A DNA stretch of 8,073 bases from Prevotellaceae bacterium (GTDB lineage: Bacteria; Bacteroidota; Bacteroidia; Bacteroidales; UBA932), in the NCBI GenBank assembly GCA_031287815.1, contig JAITSM010000204.1, forward strand, positions 1 through 8,073, written 5' to 3'. Positions 1 through 6,567 of the stretch are shown piece by piece. Within the stretch, counting starts at the first letter, position 1. Every line of letters starts with the position of its first letter. The position numbers and the translations under genes were made by a program. The notes beneath the pieces are model-generated. The model saw only the letters and a program-made list of their open reading frames with translations. It did not search any database and had not been told where the DNA came from.

Positions 1-3
1 TTT

Positions 4-43
4 GATTTCATCACACATGAAATGGATTTCATCACACGTGAAA
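4..43. repeat. 21-bp tandem repeat, two copies, each with inverted-repeat ends
   Basis: Two copies of GATTTCATCACACRTGAAA begin at 4 and 25, a period of 21 bases. They differ at one base (A17 versus G38). Each copy has TTTCA...TGAAA ends separated by 7 bases, so each looks like a dyad site. A degenerate third relative lies near 89-108 (TTTCATC followed by CGTGTGAT, the latter being the reverse complement of ATCACACG). Because 21 is a multiple of 3, the repeat stays open in more than one frame and could be the tail of a gene cut by the window edge. It could equally be a pair of operator sites or a dispersed repeat. I cannot decide between these from this window. Confidence 0.6.
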
Positions 44-375
44 CAGGCATCAAAAATCGGGTTATGCGTTTCAAAAATTGATTTTTTGGTTTCATCTCTC
101 GTGTGATTTTTTCTATCACTTGTATGTTTTCCGGCGATTTTTGGCTGTGGGCTTCGCGCGAGTAGTAGAGATGTTCATCTTTGTAATTATGAATTATGGA
201 TTATGTGAAAAAGGGAGGAATGCCCTTCGGGCGGGGATGTAGATGAATGCCTTTTTAATTGAGAATGGAAAGTGGAGAGTGCCGGCGTCAGCACTTCGCG
301 CCAGCGTTAATTCCGTTCGCGCCTACTGAATGGAGAATGAGCTACGCTTCAGGGGGTATTTTATAAAATTTTTTT
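44..375. other. gene-poor left intergenic region with dispersed repeat fragments
   Basis: No credible coding region is seen here. It contains the degenerate third relative of the edge repeat (about 89-108), a small hairpin GCCC-TTC-GGGC (222-232), a stretch at 185-205 whose exact reverse complement occurs at 5710-5730, and heptad-type arrays at 257-291 and 329-342. One minus-strand frame is open from about 170 to the window edge but has no convincing start codon, so it is not called. An open plus-strand frame that begins with an ATG at 330 runs through the tRNA and is artefactual upstream of 552. Confidence 0.6.
257..294 (+). repeat. heptad-phased repeat half-array ending in GGCGTCAGC core
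   Basis: Four degenerate 7-base units follow one another without a phase break: AATTGAG (257), AATGGAA (264), AGTGGAG (271), AGTGCCG (278). They run into the core GGCGTCAGC at 284-292. GTGC (279-282) and GCAC (291-294) can pair around the core. Two further units, AATGGAG and AATGAGC, stand alone at 329-342. The arrangement matches the left arms of the long palindromes at 7493 and 7832, in the same orientation relative to the core. Confidence 0.5.
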
Positions 376-405
376 TTTGCATTTTCAAAAAATTACCTAT
401 CTTTG
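376..405 (+). promoter_or_regulatory. Bacteroidota-type promoter for tRNA-Gly
   Basis: A -7 element TATCTTTG at 398-405 matches the Bacteroidota consensus TAnnTTTG. TTTG at 376-379 can serve as the -33 element, with 18 bases between them, close to the usual 19-20. The tRNA 5' end is at 417, so transcription would begin a few bases before the mature tRNA. The region upstream is strongly T-rich, which suits an active stable-RNA promoter. Start-site position is inferred, not seen. Confidence 0.7.
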
Positions 406-416
406 CACTCCCAAAC

Positions 417-489
417 GCGGAAATAGCTCAGTTGGTAGAGCATAACCTTGCCAAGGTTAGGGTCGCGAGTTCGAGTCTCGTTTTCCGCT
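417..489 (+). tRNA. tRNA-Gly, anticodon GCC
   Basis: A complete cloverleaf can be folded by eye. Acceptor stem GCGGAAA (417-423) pairs with TTTCCGC (482-488). D stem GCTC (426-429) pairs with GAGC (438-441). Anticodon stem TAACC (443-447) pairs with GGTTA (455-459) around loop TTGCCAA, giving anticodon GCC at 450-452. The T stem GCGAG/CTCGT (465-469/477-481) closes on one G-T wobble around loop TTCGAGT. The discriminator is T489. No 3' CCA is encoded, so it would be added after transcription. The gene has its own promoter and terminator and is a single-gene unit. Confidence 0.97.
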
Positions 490-503
490 CTAAAACAGCA
501 AAG

Positions 504-531
504 ACTACCTCTAAAGAGGTAGTTTTTTTTT
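504..531 (+). terminator. intrinsic terminator after tRNA-Gly
   Basis: A perfect 8-bp stem ACTACCTC (504-511) / GAGGTAGT (516-523) closes a TAAA loop and runs into nine T residues (523-531). It lies 14 bases past the tRNA end and should release the tRNA transcript before the glycosyltransferase gene. The next -7 element begins two bases after the T run, so the two transcription units are packed end to end. Confidence 0.9.
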
Positions 532-532
532 G

Positions 533-540
533 TACCTTTG
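533..540 (+). promoter_or_regulatory. putative -7 element for the glycan operon
   Basis: TACCTTTG at 533-540 fits the Bacteroidota -7 consensus TAnnTTTG and lies directly behind the tRNA terminator, where a new promoter is needed. The ATG of the first gene is at 552, so a start site a few bases past the element would leave a leader of only about 5-7 bases. No TTTG or TTG is present at the usual -33 distance (around 509-514, which lies in the terminator stem). The promoter may therefore be weak, activator-dependent, or depend on read-through. Confidence 0.45.
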
Positions 541-551
541 TTATTCAAACG

Positions 552-1544
552 ATGCTTTATTCTATCATCATACCGGTATATAACCGCCCTGCGGAAACGG
601 CTGAACTCCTGGAAAGCCTGTCGCAGCAAGAGGGGAACATCCCGTTTGAAGTAATTATTGTAGAAGACGGTTCAACCCTGCCCTGCCGGGAGGCGGTAGC
701 GAAATTTGCAGAGAAGTTGCCCATCACCTACCATGTCAAACCCAATACCGGCCGCAGCGACAGCCGTAATGTGGGCATGCAGCTGGCAAAGGGCGATTAT
801 TTTATTTTCTTTGATTCCGACTGCATTCTCCCGCCGGATTATTTCGTCCGGCTGGCGGGGTATTTAGCTGCCGGTTACAGCGATTGCTTCGGCGGCCCCG
901 ATGCGGCGCATCCATCCTTTTCCGACCTGCAAAAAGCCGTCAGCTATGCCATGACTTCGTTCTTTACTACCGGCGGCATCCGCGGCGGGAAGCAGGCGAT
1001 GGAAGCTTTCAAGCCCCGCACGTTCAACATGGGGTTTTCGCGGGCGGTATATGAACAGGTTGGCGGATTCAACAATATGCTGGGCGAAGATATTGACCTC
1101 TCCATCCGCATAGCCCGGGCCGGGTTTCGCGTATCGCTGTACCGCGAAGCGTTCGTTTACCATAAGCGGCGGATAAGTTTTACGAGATTCTACCGGCAAG
1201 TGCGGAATTTCGGTACGGCGCGAATCAATTTGGCGTTGCTGCATAAAGGGGCGTTGAAACCGGTGCATGCCTTGCCGGCGTTGTTTTTGCTTGGCGGCGC
1301 GGGGATTGTTGCGGCGGCGTTTTTCTCGCTGTGGGCGCTGGCGGTTCCTGCGTGCTACGCCGCGCTGCTGTTTACCGATGCGCTTGTCAAGACAAAGCGG
1401 ATAAAAACCGCTTTATGGGCAGTGTGGGCGTCCTGCATCCAGTTGGCAGGCTATGGCTGGGGCTTTCTCAGCGCAGGCGTATCAAAAGTAATTTTCCGGA
1501 AGGGATTGGAGAGTAACGAAAAATTAACACGAATTTACAAATAA
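552..1544 (+). CDS. family 2 glycosyltransferase with C-terminal membrane segments
   Basis: This is an inverting GT-A glycosyltransferase (GT2, COG1216-like), 330 residues, likely adding one sugar to a lipid-linked glycan at the cytoplasmic face of the inner membrane. The nucleotide-binding start SIIIPVYNR is at residues 4-12, the VEDGS loop at 37-41, and the metal-binding DSD at 88-90. A probable catalytic-base region GEDIDLSIR is at 178-186. Residues about 239-275 and 286-310 are hydrophobic and probably anchor the enzyme. The ATG at 552 is chosen because the GT2 fold begins at residue 4. The frame stays open upstream to 330, but that stretch crosses the tRNA and terminator and cannot be coding. 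It is the first gene of the run and sits four bases before the flippase gene, so both probably serve one glycan. Donor and acceptor cannot be read from sequence. Confidence 0.93.
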   Translation: MLYSIIIPVYNRPAETAELLESLSQQEGNIPFEVIIVEDGSTLPCREAVAKFAEKLPITYHVKPNTGRSDSRNVGMQLAKGDYFIFFDSDCILPPDYFVRLAGYLAAGYSDCFGGPDAAHPSFSDLQKAVSYAMTSFFTTGGIRGGKQAMEAFKPRTFNMGFSRAVYEQVGGFNNMLGEDIDLSIRIARAGFRVSLYREAFVYHKRRISFTRFYRQVRNFGTARINLALLHKGALKPVHALPALFLLGGAGIVAAAFFSLWALAVPACYAALLFTDALVKTKRIKTALWAVWASCIQLAGYGWGFLSAGVSKVIFRKGLESNEKLTRIYK

Positions 1545-1548
1545 GGCT

Positions 1549-3063
1549 ATGGGCGTTGTCATCCGGCAGAGTATAAAAGGGATTATCATCACTTACGCGG
1601 GCGCTTTCATCGGCTTCCTGACCACCATGTTTGTGGTTACAAAATTTCTGTCGCCCGAAGATATTGGCCTGACCAAAGTGATTCTGGAAGCGGGTACCAT
1701 GTTTGCCATCTTTGCCCAGTTGGGAACGTCGTCGTCGGTCATGCGTTTTTTTCCCTACTTCAAGGATGAAAAGAAAAAACACAACGGCTTCTTCTTTTAT
1801 ATGCTGCTTGCGCCTTTCATCGGGTGCCTGCTGTTCATTCCGCTTTATATTTTTCTAAAAGCCCCCATTACCCTTTTGTTTGCGGAAAAATCAAGCCTTT
1901 TTATTTCGTATTATTACTGGGTGGCGCCGTTGATTTTCTTTTTGGCCTATTTGTCGGTATTCGAAGCGTATTCCAACGCGAATATGCGTATCGTAGTTTC
2001 CCGGGTTAACCGCGAAATTATTGTCCGGCTGTTTATATTGACCGCTTGCCTGCTTTACGGGTTCCACCTCATCAGCCGCAGCGGGCTAGTGGCTGGCTAT
2101 GTGATAACTTACGGCTTTGGGATGCTGTGCTTGTTTTTCTATGTACTAAAAACGTCCATCACTTCCCTGCGGCATGATGTATCGTATATTTCCCATCCGT
2201 TGCGGAAAGACATTTTGCGGTATTCTTTATTCTTAATCACCGGCGCGTTGGGCAGTACGGTGCTCAGCAAGCTCGACCTGTTTATGATTACTTCGCAACT
2301 GGGATTAAGTTACGCCGGCATCTTCACGATTGCATTTTATATGGCAGCGGTCATCGAAATACCTTCGCGGTCTATCAGCGCCATCTCTTCCCCGATAGCC
2401 GCCGAAGCCCTGAAAAAAGGCGATTTTGAAACGGCTAATGCACTTTATAAAAAAGTATCCCTGCACCAGCTCCTGATCGGCGGGTTGATTTTTATCCTGA
2501 TATGGGCGAACATCGACAATATCTTCGCCATTATCCCGAACGGCGCAGTGTATGCGGAAGGCAAGTGGGTAGTGTTTTTTATCGGGCTGGCCAAATTGAT
2601 AGAAGTAACGCTGAATTTCGGCGGCACGCTCATCAGTTTTTCGAAATATTATTACTGGAGTTTATACTTTGTGTTTTTTGTTATCGGCGTGGGAATCCTG
2701 ACCAATTATTTATTGATTCCGGTGTGGGGCATCGCCGGCGCAGCCCTCGCAACCACTATCAGCTGTTTGCTTTCATTTGGCGTGCAGCAATGGATAGTGC
2801 TGAAAAAAGTGAAAGGCAATCCCTACTCTTCGGGTACATTGAAATTGATAGCGATTTTTCTGTTTCTGGCAGGAATAAATTACTTTCTGTTCACCTTTGA
2901 CAATCCGTGGGTAGACGGGATCAGCCGCGGCGTGGCGCTGGCGGCTGTGGGCGCCGGCCTGCTGTATGCGTTAAAAGTGTCGGATGAAGTGAACAGCACC
3001 GTACGTGTCTTATTAAAGAAAGTGACCGGAAGGTTGCCAGGTGGTAACCGAGAGGCAAAGTAA
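1549..3063 (+). CDS. Wzx-like oligosaccharide flippase (MOP/PST family)
   Basis: This is a 504-residue polytopic membrane protein with about 12-14 hydrophobic segments. Examples are residues 12-32, 82-104, 120-138, 159-178, 181-201, 254-274, 304-324, 340-360, 370-390, 393-413, 430-450 and 457-475. Length, the N-terminal pattern (a short basic start, then a first segment ending in TKFLSPEDIG at 31-40) and the helix layout fit the polysaccharide-transporter branch of the MVF/MATE-like superfamily. Members move undecaprenyl-diphosphate-linked oligosaccharides from the cytoplasmic to the periplasmic leaflet. Basic and polar residues inside helices, such as R64-R66 region and K241-D243, are candidates for substrate contact by analogy only. 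The gene starts four bases after the preceding glycosyltransferase and is followed by a 38-bp AT-rich gap. A different lipid-linked substrate is possible. Confidence 0.92.
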   Translation: MGVVIRQSIKGIIITYAGAFIGFLTTMFVVTKFLSPEDIGLTKVILEAGTMFAIFAQLGTSSSVMRFFPYFKDEKKKHNGFFFYMLLAPFIGCLLFIPLYIFLKAPITLLFAEKSSLFISYYYWVAPLIFFLAYLSVFEAYSNANMRIVVSRVNREIIVRLFILTACLLYGFHLISRSGLVAGYVITYGFGMLCLFFYVLKTSITSLRHDVSYISHPLRKDILRYSLFLITGALGSTVLSKLDLFMITSQLGLSYAGIFTIAFYMAAVIEIPSRSISAISSPIAAEALKKGDFETANALYKKVSLHQLLIGGLIFILIWANIDNIFAIIPNGAVYAEGKWVVFFIGLAKLIEVTLNFGGTLISFSKYYYWSLYFVFFVIGVGILTNYLLIPVWGIAGAALATTISCLLSFGVQQWIVLKKVKGNPYSSGTLKLIAIFLFLAGINYFLFTFDNPWVDGISRGVALAAVGAGLLYALKVSDEVNSTVRVLLKKVTGRLPGGNREAK

Positions 3064-3101
3064 ATACCGGCGTAATATTTAAAGTTTAATTAAAAACCGT
3101 T

Positions 3102-3746
3102 ATGCATAAAAAAACTACTTCCGGCGCTGTTCAAGTGGAAGCGAGCCACTACCGTTTTCAAAGCTATACAGACCTTCCGCGATGGACTTCCTACTGGCAC
3201 CAGATTACGGAAACGCTGGCATTAGCTCCAAAAACGGCGCTGATTATAGGCGTTGGGGATAATATTGTGGGAAACATATTGGCTGCACAGGGCGTACAGG
3301 TTTACACATTCGATTTCGACCAAAATTTGCATCCCGACTTTGAAGGAGATGTGGCAAATATAGATGCCATACTCGGAGGTAACAGGTTTGATGTTATTTT
3401 GTGCTGCCAGGTGCTGGAACATTTGCCGCACGATAAATTTGAAAACATTTTACAGCAATTGGCGCAACACGCCGGCAACATCATCATCAGCTTGCCCTAT
3501 TCGGCGATGAAATATAAATTTGAAATTAAATTGCCGGTCATTAAAACCATAAAAGCGGATGTGTATGTACACAAATTTTTCAAGAAACATACATTTGACG
3601 GGGAGCATTATTGGGAAACAGGAACACGCGGGCATACCAAACGGAGCGTATTAAATAGCATGAAAAAATTCTTTTCAGTCGAAAAATGCTATGTGGCGCC
3701 TTATAACCCGTATCATTTGTTTTTTATATTAAGGAAAAAAACATGA
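3102..3746 (+). CDS. class I SAM-dependent methyltransferase
   Basis: This 214-residue protein has a Methyltransf_11-like Rossmann core. Motif I is TALIIGVGDN at residues 45-54 (a GxGxN variant of the SAM-binding loop). The acidic end of strand 2 is TFDFD at 69-73, and motif IV FDVILCCQVLEHLPH spans 96-110. That last motif, with the VLEHL signature, is typical of this superfamily. The C-terminal third, from about residue 135, is basic and aromatic and probably binds the substrate. It contains the HYWETGTRGH stretch at 169-178. Its place among glycan genes suggests O- or N-methylation of a sugar in the same oligosaccharide, but a small-molecule or carrier substrate is equally open. Its stop overlaps the next start in an ATGA, which supports translational coupling. 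Confidence 0.85.
   Translation: MHKKTTSGAVQVEASHYRFQSYTDLPRWTSYWHQITETLALAPKTALIIGVGDNIVGNILAAQGVQVYTFDFDQNLHPDFEGDVANIDAILGGNRFDVILCCQVLEHLPHDKFENILQQLAQHAGNIIISLPYSAMKYKFEIKLPVIKTIKADVYVHKFFKKHTFDGEHYWETGTRGHTKRSVLNSMKKFFSVEKCYVAPYNPYHLFFILRKKT
3731..3735 (+). promoter_or_regulatory. Shine-Dalgarno-like site inside the methyltransferase gene
   Basis: AAGGA at 3731-3735 lies seven bases before the ATG at 3743, inside the last codons of the preceding gene. Most starts in this window have only A-rich leaders, so this is the clearest ribosome-binding site here. Together with the ATGA overlap it fixes the start of the next gene. Confidence 0.5.
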
Positions 3747-4750
3747 ATCCGAAGCCCGCAAAAACAGTATCCATTGTGATGTGCACCTATAACGGCGCGC
3801 CATACCTGCGGCGGCAACTCGATACGATCATAAACCAGACCTGCCCGCTGCTCGAAATTATTATTCAGGATGACGGCTCTACGGATACCACAATGGACAT
3901 ACTGCACGAGTATGCCGGAAAATACCCGGCTATCCGCATTTACCAAAACGACGAACGGAAAGGGCATATTCTGAATTTCTTTTCGGCGGCAAGCCGGGCT
4001 GCCGGAGAATATATCGCCTTTGCAGACCAGGACGATATCTGGAAGCCGGACAAGATCGAAAAACTGATGGAATGTATCGGCGATAACTGGATGGCTGTTT
4101 GCTTCTCCATCCCCTTCCAGGACGAATCGGAAATAAAAGAAGAACCCGATCTAAACACTTTAAGCATTCCGAACCTGACGCTCGAACGACAATTATATGT
4201 AGCAGGCGCCGCTGCGGGGCATGCTATGCTAATTCACCGGATACTGTTAGAGAAAATCCCTCAAAAATTCTTGCAATCAAAAGAGCGTGGACATGACGTC
4301 CTTGCTCACATCGTGGCGGCCGCTTACAACAAAGTGGTGTTTTGTAAAAATACGGCCGTCTATTTCCGCCGCCATCCCGGCGCGTTTAGTTACATTGCCG
4401 CGGAAAGCGCCGAAAAATCCCTGTCCAACGCCATCGCGTATGTCCGTCGGACGCTCAGGCTGTACCGGGAAAGCCGCCCCTTTGTGGAAGAACGGTTATC
4501 ATCGGTTATCAATATACTGTCGTCGCTGCCCGACGAGGCGTATGCCAAACACGATGCGTTGAAGTTAGGAAAAGCGCATTTGCACCATCACCGGTTCAAA
4601 ACGTTTTTCTACTGCGTAAAGTTTAGAAACCGTTTGTTCCATAAACCCGAAATAAATCCCGTCATTTCCTTCCTGAGGGGTTTATACTTCCCGGTTTCGT
4701 GTTCGGATTATAACAGAAGTAAATGTAAATCGTATAAAGAAAATCATTAA
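3743..4750 (+). CDS. family 2 glycosyltransferase, rhamnosyltransferase-like
   Basis: This 335-residue GT-A enzyme opens with VSIVMCTYNGAPYL (residues 9-22), followed by QDDGSTD at 42-48 and the metal-binding ADQDDIW at 94-100. The combination MCTYNG plus DQDDIW is characteristic of the subgroup that includes many capsular and O-antigen rhamnosyltransferases. GHD at 183-185 occupies the place of the usual HDxW acceptor-side motif. YFRRHPGAFS at 207-216 matches the family's conserved arginine/histidine stretch near the end of the catalytic domain. The remaining C-terminal third is basic and helical without a clear membrane span, so the protein is probably peripheral. Its start overlaps the methyltransferase stop by four bases, and the next gene starts 11 bases after its end. 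Rhamnose as donor is a guess from family resemblance. Confidence 0.92.
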   Translation: MNPKPAKTVSIVMCTYNGAPYLRRQLDTIINQTCPLLEIIIQDDGSTDTTMDILHEYAGKYPAIRIYQNDERKGHILNFFSAASRAAGEYIAFADQDDIWKPDKIEKLMECIGDNWMAVCFSIPFQDESEIKEEPDLNTLSIPNLTLERQLYVAGAAAGHAMLIHRILLEKIPQKFLQSKERGHDVLAHIVAAAYNKVVFCKNTAVYFRRHPGAFSYIAAESAEKSLSNAIAYVRRTLRLYRESRPFVEERLSSVINILSSLPDEAYAKHDALKLGKAHLHHHRFKTFFYCVKFRNRLFHKPEINPVISFLRGLYFPVSCSDYNRSKCKSYKENH

Positions 4751-4761
4751 AAGTATATGCC

Positions 4762-5694
4762 ATGACCGATTTATCTATCATTATTCCTTTTTACAATTGC
4801 AAAGACTACCTGCCGCATTGTCTGGATTCGGTACTGTCGCAGGAACCGTTGGCGTTTGAATTGATTCTAATTGATGACGGCTCCAACGACGGCTCCGAAA
4901 AAATAGCGGAAAAATATGCCGAAAACGACAAACGTATTATACTGCACCGGCAGGAAAACAAAGGAATCCCGTTCGCCCGCAATAAAGGACTGGAAGCGGC
5001 GCGCGGCGACTATTTCCTGTTTATCGACGCCGACGACTATATCGTCCCCGGTTCGCTGCACCAATTGTACCGGGCAGCCAAAGAAAACGACCTGGATGTA
5101 CTGCAACTCCCGGTTATCGAAGTAAGAAACGAAAGCAAAAAACGCCGCCCCATGTTTTTCGTTCCGCAGGTAATGAACGGCGTGGCGTACTTCAATACCA
5201 TGATGAGAAAACGGGTCATACCGTTTGCCCCCTACATGAATGTGGTAAAAAGGTCGTTCTACACAAGCCTGGACTTTAATTTTAACGAACAGTTACGGCG
5301 GTTGCAGGATTTGGAGTTTTATACCAAACTCACAATAAAAGCAAATAGGATTATGAATATGGATATCCCTTATTACTATTTTCGGATAGATTCCAATACG
5401 GTAGAAAAAAAAGTAAGACGCGACAAAGGCATCTATTACCAGTGTTGCCGCACAGTACAGGACAGTTTCCGCACGTTCGTTAACAGGGAAAAACTGAATA
5501 AAACCACCGCCGCGCATTTAACCTGGTTAAGCTGCTACTTCTATTCTTTTTCGTATAACTTCGACTATAAAGGCGCATTGACCCCCAACGAAAAAAGGCA
5601 GCTCCGGCGCTTTGTGCGAAAACACATATTTTGCAACCGCGGATGGCTGCACCCTTACGCCTATTACCGCTTCATCAGAACATTTTTACCCTGA
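4762..5694 (+). CDS. family 2 glycosyltransferase, EpsH/WcaA-like
   Basis: This 310-residue GT-A enzyme has SIIIPFYNCKDYL at residues 5-17, LIDDGSNDGS at 36-45, ENKGIPFARNKGLEAARGDY at 65-84, and the metal site DADD at 89-92. These features make it a standard GT2 of the capsule and exopolysaccharide type. In many relatives an ED pair supplies the catalytic base near residue 180; here the motif reads LQDLEF (181-186), a QD variant. The C-terminal part (about 215-310) is basic and aromatic, rich in Tyr and Phe, and probably binds the membrane surface or the lipid-linked acceptor. It follows the previous glycosyltransferase by 11 bases and precedes a heptad-repeat spacer. An ATG at 4757 is out of frame, so 4762 is the only sensible start. 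Sugar specificity is unknown. Confidence 0.93.
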   Translation: MTDLSIIIPFYNCKDYLPHCLDSVLSQEPLAFELILIDDGSNDGSEKIAEKYAENDKRIILHRQENKGIPFARNKGLEAARGDYFLFIDADDYIVPGSLHQLYRAAKENDLDVLQLPVIEVRNESKKRRPMFFVPQVMNGVAYFNTMMRKRVIPFAPYMNVVKRSFYTSLDFNFNEQLRRLQDLEFYTKLTIKANRIMNMDIPYYYFRIDSNTVEKKVRRDKGIYYQCCRTVQDSFRTFVNREKLNKTTAAHLTWLSCYFYSFSYNFDYKGALTPNEKRQLRRFVRKHIFCNRGWLHPYAYYRFIRTFLP

Positions 5695-5730
5695 CTTTAA
5701 CTCATAACTCATAATCCATAATTCATAATT
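5695..5730. repeat. heptad-repeat spacer between two glycosyltransferase genes
   Basis: The gap is made of degenerate 7-base units: CATAACT, CATAATC, CATAATT and CATAATT follow each other from 5703 to 5730, after an initial ACTTTAACT. The 21 bases at 5710-5730 are the exact reverse complement of 185-205. A 13-base part of the same string (ATAATCCATAATT) recurs at 6549-6561, again just before a start codon. This is therefore a dispersed repeat sitting in an operon spacer rather than a gene-specific leader. Confidence 0.65.
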
Positions 5731-5733
5731 AAC

Positions 5734-6552
5734 ATGTCTATTCCAAAAAAAATACACTGGTGCTGGCTCAGCGGCGCGCCACTGCCGGAAAACCTGCGGA
5801 AGTGCGTCCATTCGTGGCAACGGCTGATGCCCGATTATGAAACGGTATGCTGGGATATGCAACGGTTCGACATCCACAGCGTGAAGTTTGTGGAAGACGC
5901 CTGCGCCGCCCGCAAATGGGCTTTTGCCGCTGATTATATCCGCCTGCATGCGCTGTACGCCGAAGGCGGTATTTACCTGGATTCGGATGTGCGGGTGTTC
6001 CGGAGGTTCGACAAGTTCCTGCGCCACGCGGCATTCAGCGGCATCGAGCATCACCGGGGCATAAAGTCGTGGACGGAAAACGAACCCTTCGCCTCCAGCT
6101 ACAACGCCATACAAGCCGCCGTTATCGGCGCTGAGAAAGGTAACCCGTGGATCGGGAAATGCATGGAATACTACCGGGAAACCGCCTTCAAACTGAAAAG
6201 CGACGGCACGGTAGACGTGGAAATCAGCCCCGACGTGCTCGCCCGCTACGCCGCCGGCTACGGCTTCCAGCACGACATACACTTCGACACGTTGCAGGAA
6301 CTCGCCGGAAATATAGTGATATACCCGCAAAGGGTATTCGCTACGGCTTACACCGGCGCCACCCTGCGGTCATACGCCCTCCACCTCTGCGACGGCTCGT
6401 GGTACCGGAAAACAGGTCAACCCGAACCCTGGTGGATAAAATGGGACAGGATATTATGCTCCAACTCCCGCTTCTTCGCCATGCTGCACGACAAAAGACA
6501 CCGGTGGTTAAAGAAACTTCCCGGAAGGTTTCCTGAAAAACAGGTTTTATAA
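5734..6552 (+). CDS. DXD-motif glycosyltransferase, GT32/OCH1-like (Gly_transf_sug)
   Basis: This 272-residue enzyme belongs to the family with the 'glycosyltransferase sugar-binding region containing DXD motif', often found in capsule and LPS loci. The opening IPKKIHWCWLSGAPLP (residues 3-18) matches the family's IHxxWxGG-PLP start. The core AADYIRLHALYAEGGIYLDS (65-84) carries the metal-binding DSD at 83-85. H217 followed by DGSW at 220-223 matches the C-terminal His...SW motif of the family. No membrane span is evident. The start lies just behind the heptad-repeat spacer, and the conserved start motif at residue 7 leaves no room for a later one. Its G+C content looks higher by eye than that of the preceding gene, so the two may have different histories. 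Related enzymes use UDP-hexoses or mannose donors; the donor here cannot be inferred. Confidence 0.92.
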   Translation: MSIPKKIHWCWLSGAPLPENLRKCVHSWQRLMPDYETVCWDMQRFDIHSVKFVEDACAARKWAFAADYIRLHALYAEGGIYLDSDVRVFRRFDKFLRHAAFSGIEHHRGIKSWTENEPFASSYNAIQAAVIGAEKGNPWIGKCMEYYRETAFKLKSDGTVDVEISPDVLARYAAGYGFQHDIHFDTLQELAGNIVIYPQRVFATAYTGATLRSYALHLCDGSWYRKTGQPEPWWIKWDRILCSNSRFFAMLHDKRHRWLKKLPGRFPEKQVL

Positions 6553-6561
6553 TCCATAATT
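6549..6561. repeat. short copy of the ATAATCCATAATT repeat at a gene junction
   Basis: ATAATCCATAATT overlaps the stop codon (TAA, 6550-6552) of the preceding gene and ends six bases before the prmC start. The same 13 bases occur at 5711-5723 and, inverted, within 185-205. The repeat supplies both the stop codon and most of the spacer. Confidence 0.55.
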
Positions 6562-6567
6562 AAAAAA

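Noticed and set aside
1..108. CRISPR array
   Set aside because: Only two copies plus a degenerate third, with a 2-bp gap between the first two and no spacer-sized unique sequence, and no cas genes in the window.
1..170. Minus-strand open frame running off the left edge, with a heptapeptide-like repeat
   Set aside because: There is no start codon apart from one very near the edge, and other frames across the same 21-bp repeat are also open, so openness is not informative.
330..551. Upstream in-frame extension of the first glycosyltransferase to an ATG at 330
   Set aside because: The extension reads straight through the tRNA-Gly, its terminator and the -7 element. The conserved GT2 start lies four residues after the ATG at 552.
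5686..6330. Long minus-strand open frame (214 codons) opposite the DXD glycosyltransferase
   Set aside because: It is antisense to a gene with clear family motifs and includes the repeat spacer; its composition is that of a shadow frame in G+C-rich coding DNA.
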